Source: Fidelibacterota bacterium
GTDB lineage: Bacteria; Fidelibacterota; Marinisomatia; Marinisomatales; UBA1611
DNA: 63,890 bases
NCBI GenBank assembly: GCA_016784605.1
Contig: JADHUI010000013.1
Coordinates: forward strand, 1 to 63,890
Direction of reading: 5' to 3'
The notes below the pieces were generated by a model that did not search any database, had not been told where the DNA came from, and saw only the letters and a list, made by a program, of their open reading frames with translations. Positions 7,880 to 17,337 of this stretch are shown one piece after another (position 1 is the first letter of the stretch; every line of letters begins with the position of its first letter). The translations under genes were made by a program, and so were the position numbers.

Positions 7880-9723
7880 TCGTTATTCACCGTAATTAAA
7901 ATGGGTTGCGCAATGGTCATATTTCCAGATGTATCAGTGGCCTCAGCGCCTAAAGTATGTTGAGAATTGTTTTCGAGTTGAGTGGTATCCCAATCGATTT
8001 GATAAGGTGACTCATTCATTGTGCCAACGGAAGTTCCATCAACAAAAAATTCAATGTGTTGGATAGCTACATTATCTTGAGCGAATGCTGAAAAGGAAAT
8101 CAACCCTGATACTATTTGTCCAGATAAAGGATTTGTAATAATAATAGTTGGAGGAGATGCATCTTCTGGGGGATCGTTATTAATAAAGACTGTAATGGGA
8201 GGAATAAAAAATGTATTCTCCGATTGATCAGTAATTGTAACGCTTAATACGTGATATTCATCTTCAGAATTATTGCTTGTATCCCATGAGTAAGTATAAG
8301 GGTAATTGGATAATTGAGTTATCTCTGACCCATCAATAGAAATTGAAACATAATCAATTGCATTATTATCGGTGGCTAATATTTCAATCGTAACGGTCCC
8401 ATTCAATATTTGTCCAGGAAATGGCGTTAATATTTCGCCTTGAGGAAATTCATTATCGAAATTGTCTACATATACTGTAATGGGTTGGCTTGGGGTTGAA
8501 TTACCACTTAAATCGTATCCCGTTACAGAAATAATATGGTCTTGGTCATCCTCGGCTGATTGAGAATCCCAATCGTATGTATAGGGTTCAGTATCATCAG
8601 AATATTCCAATGTTCCATTAATCATAAAGTCAACTTGATCCATGGCGGTTTCATCAATCGCTAATACTTGAATTGAAACAGTCCCCGTAACAGATTGTCC
8701 TGCCGCAGGTTGAGTAATAGTTACAACCGGAGGTAGTCCATCGCCCGGATCTTCATTATCTACAATAACTGCAATGGGAGTAAAAGAGGCTCTATTGTCT
8801 GAATGATCCGACACAATAACCGCAATGATATGTTCTTCATCTTCACTCGCAGTTCCCGTATCCCAAGAATAAGCGTATGGCTCATTAGAGTCTGTGCTTT
8901 CCAATGAACCATCAATAAAAAATTCCACATTTGCAATGCCTCGATCATCCGAAGCTGTGACTTGAATTTCCACGATATCTGATAAGACAGATCCTGCCGG
9001 AGGAAATGTGATTGCACCTACTGGGAATGTTATGTCTGCTGGTATATTATTATTAACGGTTACGCTAATGGGACCGAGAGTGGCAGAATTCTCATTCGCA
9101 TCTGTGAGAATAACATAAATAGAGTATTGTAAATCATCTTCTTCAATGTCTGTATTCCAAGCATAAACAAAGGGAGGCTCCGTATTGTACCCCTTTAACT
9201 GATTATTGATATAATAACTTGCGCTACTGATGTAGTTATTGTCGGAAGCATCTACCGTTATATTCACGATACCGCTCACGGTTTGCCCTGTATAAGGATA
9301 GAGAATGGTGCCAGATGGAGATTCATTATCTGTGTTGTCTATTTTTACTTGAATCGAGGGTGTTCGGTAAAAATTTTGAGAATTATCCGTAGCTTTAACA
9401 GATATACTATGAAATTCATCTTCAATAAATTCATTAGACTCTGTATTCCAAGCAATAGAATAAATATGATCATTAGCGGATTCACTTGAGCCAATCCTTG
9501 CCCCATTAACAAAGAAGGTCACTGAATCGATTTCTTGATTATCTGTAGCGGATACTTGAATGATAGTTTCTCCAGAGACAATTTGTCCTGCCACAGGATA
9601 AATAATACTCGTGGAAGGTGGAGTTGTATCAGGTATTGTATCTAAACGATATCCATCCCCCGTACAGGATAATCCTAAAAAGGATAGAAGTGTTAATAAT
9701 AAGATGTATTTATTTAGTGTCAT
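7876..9723 (-). CDS. Lipoprotein with six Big_7 Ig-like repeats
   Basis: 615 aa from the ATG at 9723, which has AGGA just upstream. A TTG four codons earlier (9735) is possible but has no ribosome site. The signal peptide NKYILLLTLLSFLGLSC ends in lipobox LGLSC. Six Ig-like repeats, each about 95 aa, follow with the same motifs as the downstream gene (P..GQ.VSG, ATDN..ID.V, Y.WDT, D.S.N, P..V.V.N), but there are no fibronectin domains. The two genes clearly arose by duplication and share repeat units, so recombination between them is likely. Probable surface-exposed adhesin or spacer. Belongs to a minus-strand operon 10554 to 5303. Confidence 0.9.
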   Translation of the reverse strand: MTLNKYILLLTLLSFLGLSCTGDGYRLDTIPDTTPPSTSIIYPVAGQIVSGETIIQVSATDNQEIDSVTFFVNGARIGSSESANDHIYSIAWNTESNEFIEDEFHSISVKATDNSQNFYRTPSIQVKIDNTDNESPSGTILYPYTGQTVSGIVNITVDASDNNYISSASYYINNQLKGYNTEPPFVYAWNTDIEEDDLQYSIYVILTDANENSATLGPISVTVNNNIPADITFPVGAITFPPAGSVLSDIVEIQVTASDDRGIANVEFFIDGSLESTDSNEPYAYSWDTGTASEDEEHIIAVIVSDHSDNRASFTPIAVIVDNEDPGDGLPPVVTITQPAAGQSVTGTVSIQVLAIDETAMDQVDFMINGTLEYSDDTEPYTYDWDSQSAEDDQDHIISVTGYDLSGNSTPSQPITVYVDNFDNEFPQGEILTPFPGQILNGTVTIEILATDNNAIDYVSISIDGSEITQLSNYPYTYSWDTSNNSEDEYHVLSVTITDQSENTFFIPPITVFINNDPPEDASPPTIIITNPLSGQIVSGLISFSAFAQDNVAIQHIEFFVDGTSVGTMNESPYQIDWDTTQLENNSQHTLGAEATDTSGNMTIAQPILITVNNE

Positions 9724-9747
9724 GGTTCCTATCAATGATATTGAAAT

Positions 9748-10554
9748 TTAAGGATTTTTCCGATTTAGGATGTATAAAACCTTTTGCCCGAAATTTGATT
9801 TCGAAAATCGTCTCCAAATACGCATACTTTTACTTTTAATCATGTGAGATAAAGAAAAAATATACATACTCCGACCAAAAAGTACATTTTCCATTGTTGG
9901 ATTGAAATAAATGGTATTTTTATTGAAATAATAATCCCAAACCATTGTTCCGTAAACGGATAAAGGTACCATATAACTTACCCAAGGATAAGTGCTTCCC
10001 GTTGAATCGATTCCGATTAAACTCAATTGAGGAACGAAATCACTGGAAAAACCTTTAAATAGAAAGAATAACGATGATGACCAAACAAATCCACGTTGAG
10101 CTCCATACTCTAGAATAGAGAAATCTGACTCTAATTTTCTAATATCCAAAAAATTCACATAGAAGGCCGTATCACTCGGGGAAGTGACGAGCATTTCAGG
10201 TTTAATCATGTGCCGATTAAATTGAATATCTCGATATGGAATTGTATCATTATTTGTAGTTATTAGCCTGCCAGAACGATGTTCTATTCTGTCTATATTT
10301 GTTTTTAGATGCCAACCGTAATAATACATTCGATTAAAGTCGTTAAAAATAAAATACACTTTTTCTGTCGATACGACCTTAGATTCTTCTGATAGATTAA
10401 GTTTATAATAGATCCAATCTTCATTTAAGGAATCAATTAAAACGGACTCCGTTTCGCCATTAAAATAGACAATAAAATGATTAACATCTGTATTCCCAAA
10501 TAAGAAGGAACAGAAAATAATCAATGATGATAGTTTTCGAGAGATTGACTCCAT
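9748..10554 (-). CDS. Unknown exported protein
   Basis: 268 aa, not recognised. The first 22 residues (SSLIIFCSFLFGN) form a signal peptide. The body begins with VNHFIVYFNGETESVLIDSLNEDWIYYKL, reminiscent of short beta domains that read a small polar ligand or a parameter in FCB secreted proteins. A hydrophobic stretch near 155-175 (FVWSSSLFFLFKGF) and another near 195-215 may be membrane helices. The C-terminus is basic (MIKSKSMRIWRRFSK...). It lies 24 bases upstream of the Ig-repeat lipoprotein genes on the same strand, and 23 bases from the divergent beta-barrel gene, so the promoters of both directions must overlap coding sequence. Confidence 0.75.
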   Translation of the reverse strand: MESISRKLSSLIIFCSFLFGNTDVNHFIVYFNGETESVLIDSLNEDWIYYKLNLSEESKVVSTEKVYFIFNDFNRMYYYGWHLKTNIDRIEHRSGRLITTNNDTIPYRDIQFNRHMIKPEMLVTSPSDTAFYVNFLDIRKLESDFSILEYGAQRGFVWSSSLFFLFKGFSSDFVPQLSLIGIDSTGSTYPWVSYMVPLSVYGTMVWDYYFNKNTIYFNPTMENVLFGRSMYIFSLSHMIKSKSMRIWRRFSKSNFGQKVLYILNRKNP

Positions 10555-10577
10555 ATGACTTAAATTACGACCAAGTT

Positions 10578-11285
10578 ATGAAGAATAAAATTCAATGTTT
10601 CATCCTTTTTGCGGGAATCCTTCTTTCAAATACCTCGCTGATAGCGCAGCCGAAATTATCGTTAGAACTAGGTATGGGAATCTATGAGCCAACTTTAACA
10701 GGGTTCGATGATAACAACCAATTCCCCGTAGCAAAAGTATGGAATCGAAATTTGTTAACCAATTATGGCATTTATTACCAATTCTTTTATAATGCTCGGA
10801 TTGGCTATTCCAGTTATACCTCTTGGGATTTTGGCGAAATGACAAGTGATGGTGGTAGTAAGCCCATATTTGGGCGATCATTAACGTATCGAATGTTTCC
10901 CATTGAAACATATTTTAGGATTAAACCAAAAATAGAGTTGAATTTTACTTTAACGCCCATTTGGGGACGATCTAAAATTTCATTAAATACGCGTTTAAAT
11001 GAATCTGGGGATGATTGGAATACCTTATTAGCTATTTATGGAAATGAAGCTTTAGAATTAGCAACAACAGATGCTATGCGCCAAGACTGGATGGGTTATT
11101 CTGGTCAAATTGGATTTCGCTATTATTTAAAAACATACCTGGGGCTTGAATTGAAATTAGGTTTTATGCACAATTATTATAGTGAAAAGAATTGGCGGTT
11201 GCAGGGAAATAAAATAACGGGACCCGTTTACGATATTGAAAAATTGCCCATATTCGCGTTTAAAGTTATATACGGTTTAAAATGA
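10578..11285 (+). CDS. Outer-membrane beta-barrel-like protein
   Basis: 235 aa from the ATG at 10578, chosen because it starts a clean signal peptide (KNKIQCFILFAGILLSNTSLIAQ). An upstream ATG at 10524 would overlap the divergent gene. The mature part alternates polar and hydrophobic residues with aromatic strand ends (NYGIYYQFFYNARIGYSSY, YSGQIGFRYYLKTYLGLELKLGF) and ends in VIYGLK. This is the pattern of small FCB outer-membrane barrels; I see no specific family. It overlaps the next small gene by 4 bases. Confidence 0.8.
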   Translation: MKNKIQCFILFAGILLSNTSLIAQPKLSLELGMGIYEPTLTGFDDNNQFPVAKVWNRNLLTNYGIYYQFFYNARIGYSSYTSWDFGEMTSDGGSKPIFGRSLTYRMFPIETYFRIKPKIELNFTLTPIWGRSKISLNTRLNESGDDWNTLLAIYGNEALELATTDAMRQDWMGYSGQIGFRYYLKTYLGLELKLGFMHNYYSEKNWRLQGNKITGPVYDIEKLPIFAFKVIYGLK

Positions 11286-11629
11286 AAAATATTCAAAAAG
11301 CTATCATTATGGTACTGATGTTTAATAGCCTTTTTGGAATACAAATTTTACCAAAGATTAAGGACCCTTGTTCTGATCCTATTATTGCCGTGGCAAAGGA
11401 AAAAGGACTCAAAGGAATGAATATGGTTGAAACAATACGTTATGTTAGAGTAGAAAAAGCGTGCAAGAATTTGGGTGGACATGACGAAACATTCTATATA
11501 ATTGAATCGAAAGAATACCAAAGAGATTATGAGCAATCAAGATTTATGGTTAGTTGGACATCCACATTTTCATATTGTGTAGGTGTCGCAATATTTTATT
11601 ATTTTGCGTTAGGGTGGATGGCGAAATAA
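11282..11629 (+). CDS. Small unknown membrane protein
   Basis: 115 aa, not recognised. The N-terminal hydrophobic segment (IQKAIIMVLMFNSLFGIQ) looks like a signal peptide. A polar middle has two cysteines (DPCSDP and EKACKNLGGHDE), followed by a C-terminal helix (FSYCVGVAIFYYFALGWMAK). The start overlaps the barrel gene as ATGA and the stop lies 2 bases before the next gene. A decayed copy of its 3' end lies at 13943-14005, after the next gene, suggesting the pair was duplicated. Confidence 0.65.
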   Translation: MKNIQKAIIMVLMFNSLFGIQILPKIKDPCSDPIIAVAKEKGLKGMNMVETIRYVRVEKACKNLGGHDETFYIIESKEYQRDYEQSRFMVSWTSTFSYCVGVAIFYYFALGWMAK

Positions 11630-11631
11630 TT

Positions 11632-13905
11632 GTGAAGAACAATCATTTATTTTTCATGGTATTTATTATTAGTATCGTATATCCAAATGTGAAAAATGAC
11701 CCGGGTGACAATTATTTATTAAAAGTTAAAGAATTATATTTTAGAGATATTAATTCGGATTCCTTAATAAACAATAGTGCAACGGCTAGATCATTACCAT
11801 TAATCTCTCAATTAGGATACGGGAATGTCCGTACAGGTGATAACTATAATACATCTGAAGATACAGTCGTTATTGGGAATGGTTGGGTTTTGCAAGTTTT
11901 AGATTTTAGTGATTCAAATAACACTGTTAATCTTGGTGAAAAAAAGTTAAATGGCGCTATATATGATATTGTCGTCAATGAGTATGAAGCTTTTGTAGCT
12001 ACTACAAATGGAGTTTATTTAGTTGATCTTTCGCAGCCTTCCAATATTGAAATTATTGGAAGTTGGGAAGCTTTAGGGGAAAGTGATTCATTTTCAAAAA
12101 TTTATAAAATTAATTCAGGAATCTACGTTTGTGGGTTTAATACTTTGTATTTATTAGATGTGGAAGATTATAATAATATTTATTTAATCGATAGTGTCCC
12201 ACTGAGTGGGGATATTTGTACCGATATTGTAAAATATCAAAACTATTTATATATCTCGACATTAGATGGGTTAGTCATCGATATAGTTGATTTATCAAAT
12301 ACAAATAGTATCGATCTAATTGACCATCACCCATCTATTGGATCAATTGTTACTTCAATGAAGGTTTATAATACTTTATTATATGTAGTATCATATAATA
12401 AAGTATTTGTATTCTCGTTAGAGAATCCGATAGTAATAACCATTTTACAAGAAAACAATTTTGAACCATATGTATTAGGTAATATTGGTGGAGACAGTTT
12501 AGCCATATTTATTTCGCTTGTAAATATTGGAGAAGGCTATAATCCGGGAATATTACTCATCGATAACTCTGACTCAATCAATTTATCGATCGAAACTTAT
12601 ATTGAATTTTTATGGGATGAATCACCCATTTTTGATATTTGGGGTGTTTTGAAAAAGGGGCATACACTAAATGTTTTCGCGGGTTATGGAATTTGGAGAT
12701 TGGATATACATAATGTAAATAATATTTTTTCAAAAACTTTCTTCGCAACATTTGGTTATAATCCAACACCTCTCGATTATGATGATGAAAAGATTTATGC
12801 AGTTACAAGATTTTCTGGATTATGGGTAATTGATGTTTCAACACCGGAATTTCCAAACTTGCTTTGTAATACCTTAACCTTACCAAATATAATATATGAT
12901 GTAGATGTTAATTCTGATTATATTTTTCTTACATCCGATAGTTTATTATTGATTGCAGAACAAGATATGCAAGAAAATATAGTTATTTTTGATACACTAA
13001 TTTTCAATTGGGAGATTACACAGAGCAAGATTTTTGAAGATAAACTTTTTGCATTAAGTCCAGAGAATGGGATTATTGTTGTTGATATTTCAAACCCGAA
13101 TGAAAGCCAAATAATAACATATTACGATGCACCAAATGTAATTGATTATACATTTGATTCTATAGATGATATAATTTATTTGGCAGATAATGTACATTCT
13201 CAATTGAAAATGGTGTCAATTAATGATATCAATAACCCAATTGAGTTGCCGGTTATTATTCCATTTCCTAATATACAAATTGTGAGATTTAATCAAAATA
13301 AACTATATTTATTAAACAATCAGAAATTAGCTATTTACCAAAACGATGATCCAAATAATATTTACCCAGAATTATTATCTGAACTATTAGTCAATTGCAG
13401 CCCTAAACTGCAGATTGAATATCCTTTTGTTTATTGTGGTGACATGTATGTAATTAAGAGTTCAGATTCTACAAATTTAATTATTGTAGATTCTGTTCAA
13501 ATATCATATGATTGGATTGTTAATGAACAATACATTTATAGTAGTGATTATGGTTTTTCAATTTACTATAACGACTTGTTAAACCTGAATTTAACGCAAT
13601 TTGGAAAATATGATTATGGTTTACCCGTAATTACAACGTATCCAAACCCATTTAATGAGAATATTAATATATTAGTTAATACAAAAACGGAAGAAAATAT
13701 ATTTATGTATATATACGACTTAACTGGTAGAGTTATAAGATTTGAGACTTTAAAGGTAAACTCTAACGGTACACATTCTTTTAATTGGAATGGAGAAAAT
13801 AAATTTGGTAATACCGTTTCAAGTGGATTCTATATTTGTTCTATAATAGTTTCTAGCAGTCTAGATAAAAAAAAATACTTTAAACAAATATTATTCTTAA
13901 AATAA
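11632..13905 (+). CDS. LVIVD-repeat propeller protein with T9SS sorting tail
   Basis: 757 aa from the GTG at 11632, the only start that puts the signal peptide (NNHLFFMVFIISIVYPN) at the N-terminus; an ATG upstream at 11554 would overlap the previous gene. Many repeats of the form AFVATTNGVYLVDLSQPSN / LWVIDVSTPEFPN fit the LVIVD beta-propeller family, which folds outside the cell. The last 85 residues are a T9SS type A sorting domain (YPNPFNENINI, IYDLTGRVI, SSGFYICSI), which directs the protein through the type IX system to the surface. The ligand is unknown. The gene is very AT-rich. T9SS machinery genes are not in the window. Confidence 0.88.
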   Translation: MKNNHLFFMVFIISIVYPNVKNDPGDNYLLKVKELYFRDINSDSLINNSATARSLPLISQLGYGNVRTGDNYNTSEDTVVIGNGWVLQVLDFSDSNNTVNLGEKKLNGAIYDIVVNEYEAFVATTNGVYLVDLSQPSNIEIIGSWEALGESDSFSKIYKINSGIYVCGFNTLYLLDVEDYNNIYLIDSVPLSGDICTDIVKYQNYLYISTLDGLVIDIVDLSNTNSIDLIDHHPSIGSIVTSMKVYNTLLYVVSYNKVFVFSLENPIVITILQENNFEPYVLGNIGGDSLAIFISLVNIGEGYNPGILLIDNSDSINLSIETYIEFLWDESPIFDIWGVLKKGHTLNVFAGYGIWRLDIHNVNNIFSKTFFATFGYNPTPLDYDDEKIYAVTRFSGLWVIDVSTPEFPNLLCNTLTLPNIIYDVDVNSDYIFLTSDSLLLIAEQDMQENIVIFDTLIFNWEITQSKIFEDKLFALSPENGIIVVDISNPNESQIITYYDAPNVIDYTFDSIDDIIYLADNVHSQLKMVSINDINNPIELPVIIPFPNIQIVRFNQNKLYLLNNQKLAIYQNDDPNNIYPELLSELLVNCSPKLQIEYPFVYCGDMYVIKSSDSTNLIIVDSVQISYDWIVNEQYIYSSDYGFSIYYNDLLNLNLTQFGKYDYGLPVITTYPNPFNENINILVNTKTEENIFMYIYDLTGRVIRFETLKVNSNGTHSFNWNGENKFGNTVSSGFYICSIIVSSSLDKKKYFKQILFLK

Positions 13906-13942
13906 TACGTTATATTTATTTAAATCTAGAGTAAGGCAGTAA

Positions 13943-14005
13943 TTATATTATGTTTGCGTCATCATTTTTCATTATTTTGCATTGGGGTGGATGTCAGACA
14001 ATTAG
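13943..14005 (+). pseudogene. 3' remnant of a copy of the 11282 small gene
   Basis: In the gap after the LVIVD gene one frame reads YVCVIIFHYFALGWMSDN and then TAG, against YCVGVAIFYYFALGWMAK at the end of the small gene at 11282. The matching DNA has 20 of 22 bases identical over the core. There is no start codon, and the frame is stopped just upstream at 13940-13942. The most likely cause is duplication followed by deletion. The match is short, so confidence is modest. Confidence 0.5.
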
Positions 14006-14077
14006 TACTAAAAGACTGAAATATCAATTAAATTTGCAGGCTCGATTCATATAAAACACAATTCACTTGGGGAAAAA

Positions 14078-15997
14078 ATGACAAAACAAATATTAAGTTC
14101 AACCTTTGTAGCTCTATTTCTATTTATCGTAGGCTGTGGAGGTGGTGAGAAAAAAGAAAAATCATCCGTTTCCGCAATGGGTTCAAGTCAATCGTCGAAA
14201 GATATGCTTACTTCAGCCGAAAACGGTGGTTATGGATTTGAAGAAATTGCAGAATCTTTAGGTTATGAAACATACGTTTGGTCCGAAAAAGATGGCACAT
14301 TCTTTGGTGATCCAAATGCGGTAAAAGGTGGAACACTTCAATATATTCATTCTAGTTTTCCACGAACCATGCGAATTGTTGGACAAAATTCGAGTCAAAT
14401 GATTAATTCTCGTATCATTGAACGTTTATGTTATGAAGCATTATTAGGGCAACATCCGGCCACATTAGAATTTGTTCCCGGCTTGGCGAGTCATTGGTCC
14501 ATATCAGATGATAAACGCCATTTTAAATTTCGGATCAATCCAGATGCTCGTTGGGCAGATGGAAAACCCATTGTGGCGGATGATGTTGTGGCTACTTGGG
14601 ATTTACGCATGGATGAAACAATTCTAACTCCAAGCGAACAAATTTCGTTTGGAAAATTTGAACGTCCTGTTGCCGAAAGTAAATATATTGTTTCGGTTAA
14701 AGCAAAATCTGTGAATTGGCGTAACTTTCTCTATTTTGGTGGAATGGCTATTTTGCCCAATCATATTCTGAAAGATTTAGATGGAACAGCCTATTTGGAA
14801 GAGTATGCTTTTTCTATGATGACAAACAGCGGACCTTATGCAATTCCAGAAGATAAAATTCGAAATCAAGAATCATTTATTTTAGAAAGACGAAATGATT
14901 ATTGGGCGATAGATGATCCCTTCTCAAAATACATGTATAATTTTGATAAAATTAAAGTATCCATTGTAAAAGATAATACGGCATTGGAATATGAAAAATT
15001 CAAAAAAGGGGAACAGGATTTTTATACCGTAAATCAAGCACGGCGTTGGGTAGAAGAAACCGATTATGAATCCATTAATATGGGTTGGGTAAAGAAGCAG
15101 CGTGTATTTTCGGAACGTCCTGCCGGAACATCAGGTTATTTTTTCAATATGCGGAAATGGCCCTTTGATGATAAAAATATTAGATATGCTTTCACTTATT
15201 TATATGACCGCGTAAAAATGAATCGGGAAATGTATTATAATGAATATGGCTATATGAATTCCATGTATGCAGGAACCATTTATGAAAATCCGAATAATAA
15301 TCCATTTTTACCGGATGCGGAAAAGGCTGTCAACCTACTCAAAGAATCAGGGTATTCAAATCGAAATGATGAAGGATGGTTGATTCATGATGAAACAGGA
15401 AGGGTAATGTCCTTTGAATTGAGTTTACCAAAAACGTATGAATATATGGCAACACCGGTTCAGCAAATGCTCAAAGAATACGGTATGGATATGCAAATCA
15501 AATTTGTGGATTATAATACCATGATAAAAAATGTCAATGAACGGAATTATCAAGTGGCTATGTTGGGCTATGGTGGATTGATTTATCCAAACCCAGAGAC
15601 GTCCTTAAGATCTGAATTAGCGGATCAAAATGATAATAATAATGTATGGGGATTTAAGAGCGATCGGGTAGATGAACTATTACCGGAATATGATACATGT
15701 TTTGATCAAAAACGTCGCGTAGAAATCATTCGTGAAATTGATGGCATTTTTTCTGATGTGCATCCAACAGCTTGGAGTATCGTTCGAAACTACCAGCGCA
15801 TCTTATATTGGGATAAATTTGGATTTCCCGAATGGATGTTTACGAGATACCAAGGGGATTATTGGGATATGTTTCGGTATTGGTGGATGGATGACACGAA
15901 AGCCCAGCGTTTGAAAAGTGCAAAAGATTCAGGTGAAAAACTTCCCCAAGCTGAAATGGACATGATGTTTTGGCCCAATTATTTGAAAGCCAATTAA
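14078..15997 (+). CDS. Oligopeptide ABC transporter substrate-binding lipoprotein (family 5, YejA-like)
   Basis: 639 aa. The lipobox is FIVGC (C20) followed by a Gly/Ser linker. The body is a family-5 solute-binding fold: GTFFGDPNAVKGGTLQYI, LVPGLAxHW-like FVPGLASHWSISDDKRHFKFRINPDARWADGKPIVADDVVATWDLRMD, and later NMRKWPFDDKNIRYAFTYLYDR. These fit best with YejA-like peptide binders. It starts the transporter cluster; the permease gene follows 28 bases later with a TTG start. Together with the two ATPases and the peptidase gene after them it would capture peptides in the periplasm for import. The exact peptide is not predictable. A 172-base gap before it has no obvious operator. Confidence 0.93.
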   Translation: MTKQILSSTFVALFLFIVGCGGGEKKEKSSVSAMGSSQSSKDMLTSAENGGYGFEEIAESLGYETYVWSEKDGTFFGDPNAVKGGTLQYIHSSFPRTMRIVGQNSSQMINSRIIERLCYEALLGQHPATLEFVPGLASHWSISDDKRHFKFRINPDARWADGKPIVADDVVATWDLRMDETILTPSEQISFGKFERPVAESKYIVSVKAKSVNWRNFLYFGGMAILPNHILKDLDGTAYLEEYAFSMMTNSGPYAIPEDKIRNQESFILERRNDYWAIDDPFSKYMYNFDKIKVSIVKDNTALEYEKFKKGEQDFYTVNQARRWVEETDYESINMGWVKKQRVFSERPAGTSGYFFNMRKWPFDDKNIRYAFTYLYDRVKMNREMYYNEYGYMNSMYAGTIYENPNNNPFLPDAEKAVNLLKESGYSNRNDEGWLIHDETGRVMSFELSLPKTYEYMATPVQQMLKEYGMDMQIKFVDYNTMIKNVNERNYQVAMLGYGGLIYPNPETSLRSELADQNDNNNVWGFKSDRVDELLPEYDTCFDQKRRVEIIREIDGIFSDVHPTAWSIVRNYQRILYWDKFGFPEWMFTRYQGDYWDMFRYWWMDDTKAQRLKSAKDSGEKLPQAEMDMMFWPNYLKAN

Positions 15998-16025
15998 TAA
16001 GCATTTAATCATTTAGGGAAATCTT

Positions 16026-17312
16026 TTGGCTACATATTTTATACGACGACTTTTGCTCATGATTCCAACTTTTTTGGGATCGACGATTCTCGTTTTTACA
16101 ATTTTGCAATTAGCGCCCGGTGGACCTTTGGAACAAACCATCATGCAATTACAAATGGGTGGCATGACGGGCGGAGCTGAAGGGGGCGGAAGTTCCGTAA
16201 ATGCTATGGGCGGAAGCGTGCTTCCAGAGTCTGCTTTAAAAGAATTAAAACGATTTTACGGATTTGATAAACCCATATATCAGCGGTATCTCATTTGGCT
16301 TGGCATTTGGCCCCGGGAGATTAAACATCGCGATTTTCTTATTTCAGTAAATGAAAGTCAGGTGGAAAAACGTGTCGGAAAAAGAGATGGACACATTTGG
16401 CGTGTGGATGTGTCTGTCGATGAAAAGGGTGCTTTAACCGTGACTGAAAAAGATGGATCTGCCAGCCCAGTTTGGCATGCATCCATTGATGAAACTGAAG
16501 AAGATGGCACACGAAAAGCTGTGATTTTTCAACAGGAATTTTCGGGCATTTTAACAGGGAATTTGGGAAAATCTTATACCTATGCCAAACCTGTTACGGA
16601 AGTCATGGCTCCCAGATTTAAAGTGTCTCTGTTTTTTGGTCTTATTGGCTATTTTTTATCTTATCTCGTTTGTATTCCGTTAGGAATTAAAAAAGCCCTA
16701 AAACATGGTTCATCATTCGATTTTGTTTCAAGCGTAGTCATTTTTGTCGCCTATTCCATTCCAGGATGGGCTTTAGGCGGCGTATTATTGGTCTTGTTTG
16801 GCGGTGGCACCTTTTGGGATATTTTCCCACTCGGCGGATTTCATGCGCCTATGGAAGTGTGGGAAACCATGTCCTTTTGGGAAAAAATTGTAAATCAAGC
16901 TCACCATGCTGTATTGCCTGTGATTGCTTGGTCGATTACGAGTTTTGCCACGCTAACGGTTCTCATGAAAAACAGTTTATTGGAAAATTTGAGCCAAGAT
17001 TATATCCGAACTGCATTCGCGAAAGGATTAAGCGAAAAACGCGTCGTTTGGATTCATGCCATGCGTAATTCTATTATCCCAATTGCTTCTGGCATTGGAT
17101 ACATTATTGCAGTGGTGATTTCCGGATCCTACTTTATTGAGCGTGTTTTTAATATTGATGGTTTTGGGCGAATGGCATATCAAGCGATTTTGGATCGAGA
17201 TTATCCCATTACGCTAGGCTTCTTGGTGATTGTGGTTCTGATTCGTTTGGCAGCCAATATTTTATCAGACCTGGCTTTAGCTACAACTGATCCACGGATT
17301 AGGTTCAAGTAA
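16026..17312 (+). CDS. Oligopeptide ABC transporter permease (YejB-like)
   Basis: 428 aa from the TTG at 16026, seven bases after an AGGG ribosome site; no ATG fits. TM1 is residues ~8-30. The DppB-type permease core starts near 185 (FFGLIGYFLSYLVCIPLGI) and contains the EAA-like loop YIRTAFAKGLSEKRVVWIHAMRNSIIPIASG, which touches the ATPases. Between TM1 and the core, about residues 95-170, lies a polar, beta-rich insert (KRDGHIWRVDVSVDEKGALTV...) not present in the 364-aa E. coli YejB as I recall it. A Gly/Met-rich segment (GGMTGGAEGGGSSVNAMGGS) precedes it. The insert would be periplasmic and could touch the binding protein. The C-terminus ends TDPRIRFK. Confidence 0.92.
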   Translation: MATYFIRRLLLMIPTFLGSTILVFTILQLAPGGPLEQTIMQLQMGGMTGGAEGGGSSVNAMGGSVLPESALKELKRFYGFDKPIYQRYLIWLGIWPREIKHRDFLISVNESQVEKRVGKRDGHIWRVDVSVDEKGALTVTEKDGSASPVWHASIDETEEDGTRKAVIFQQEFSGILTGNLGKSYTYAKPVTEVMAPRFKVSLFFGLIGYFLSYLVCIPLGIKKALKHGSSFDFVSSVVIFVAYSIPGWALGGVLLVLFGGGTFWDIFPLGGFHAPMEVWETMSFWEKIVNQAHHAVLPVIAWSITSFATLTVLMKNSLLENLSQDYIRTAFAKGLSEKRVVWIHAMRNSIIPIASGIGYIIAVVISGSYFIERVFNIDGFGRMAYQAILDRDYPITLGFLVIVVLIRLAANILSDLALATTDPRIRFK

Positions 17313-17337
17313 GATGATGAGCCCACTACAAAAAGAT

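Noticed and set aside
8760-9017. 85-aa minus-strand ORF within the Ig-repeat lipoprotein gene
   Set aside because: It is in another frame of a long, clearly coding repeat protein and has no features of its own.
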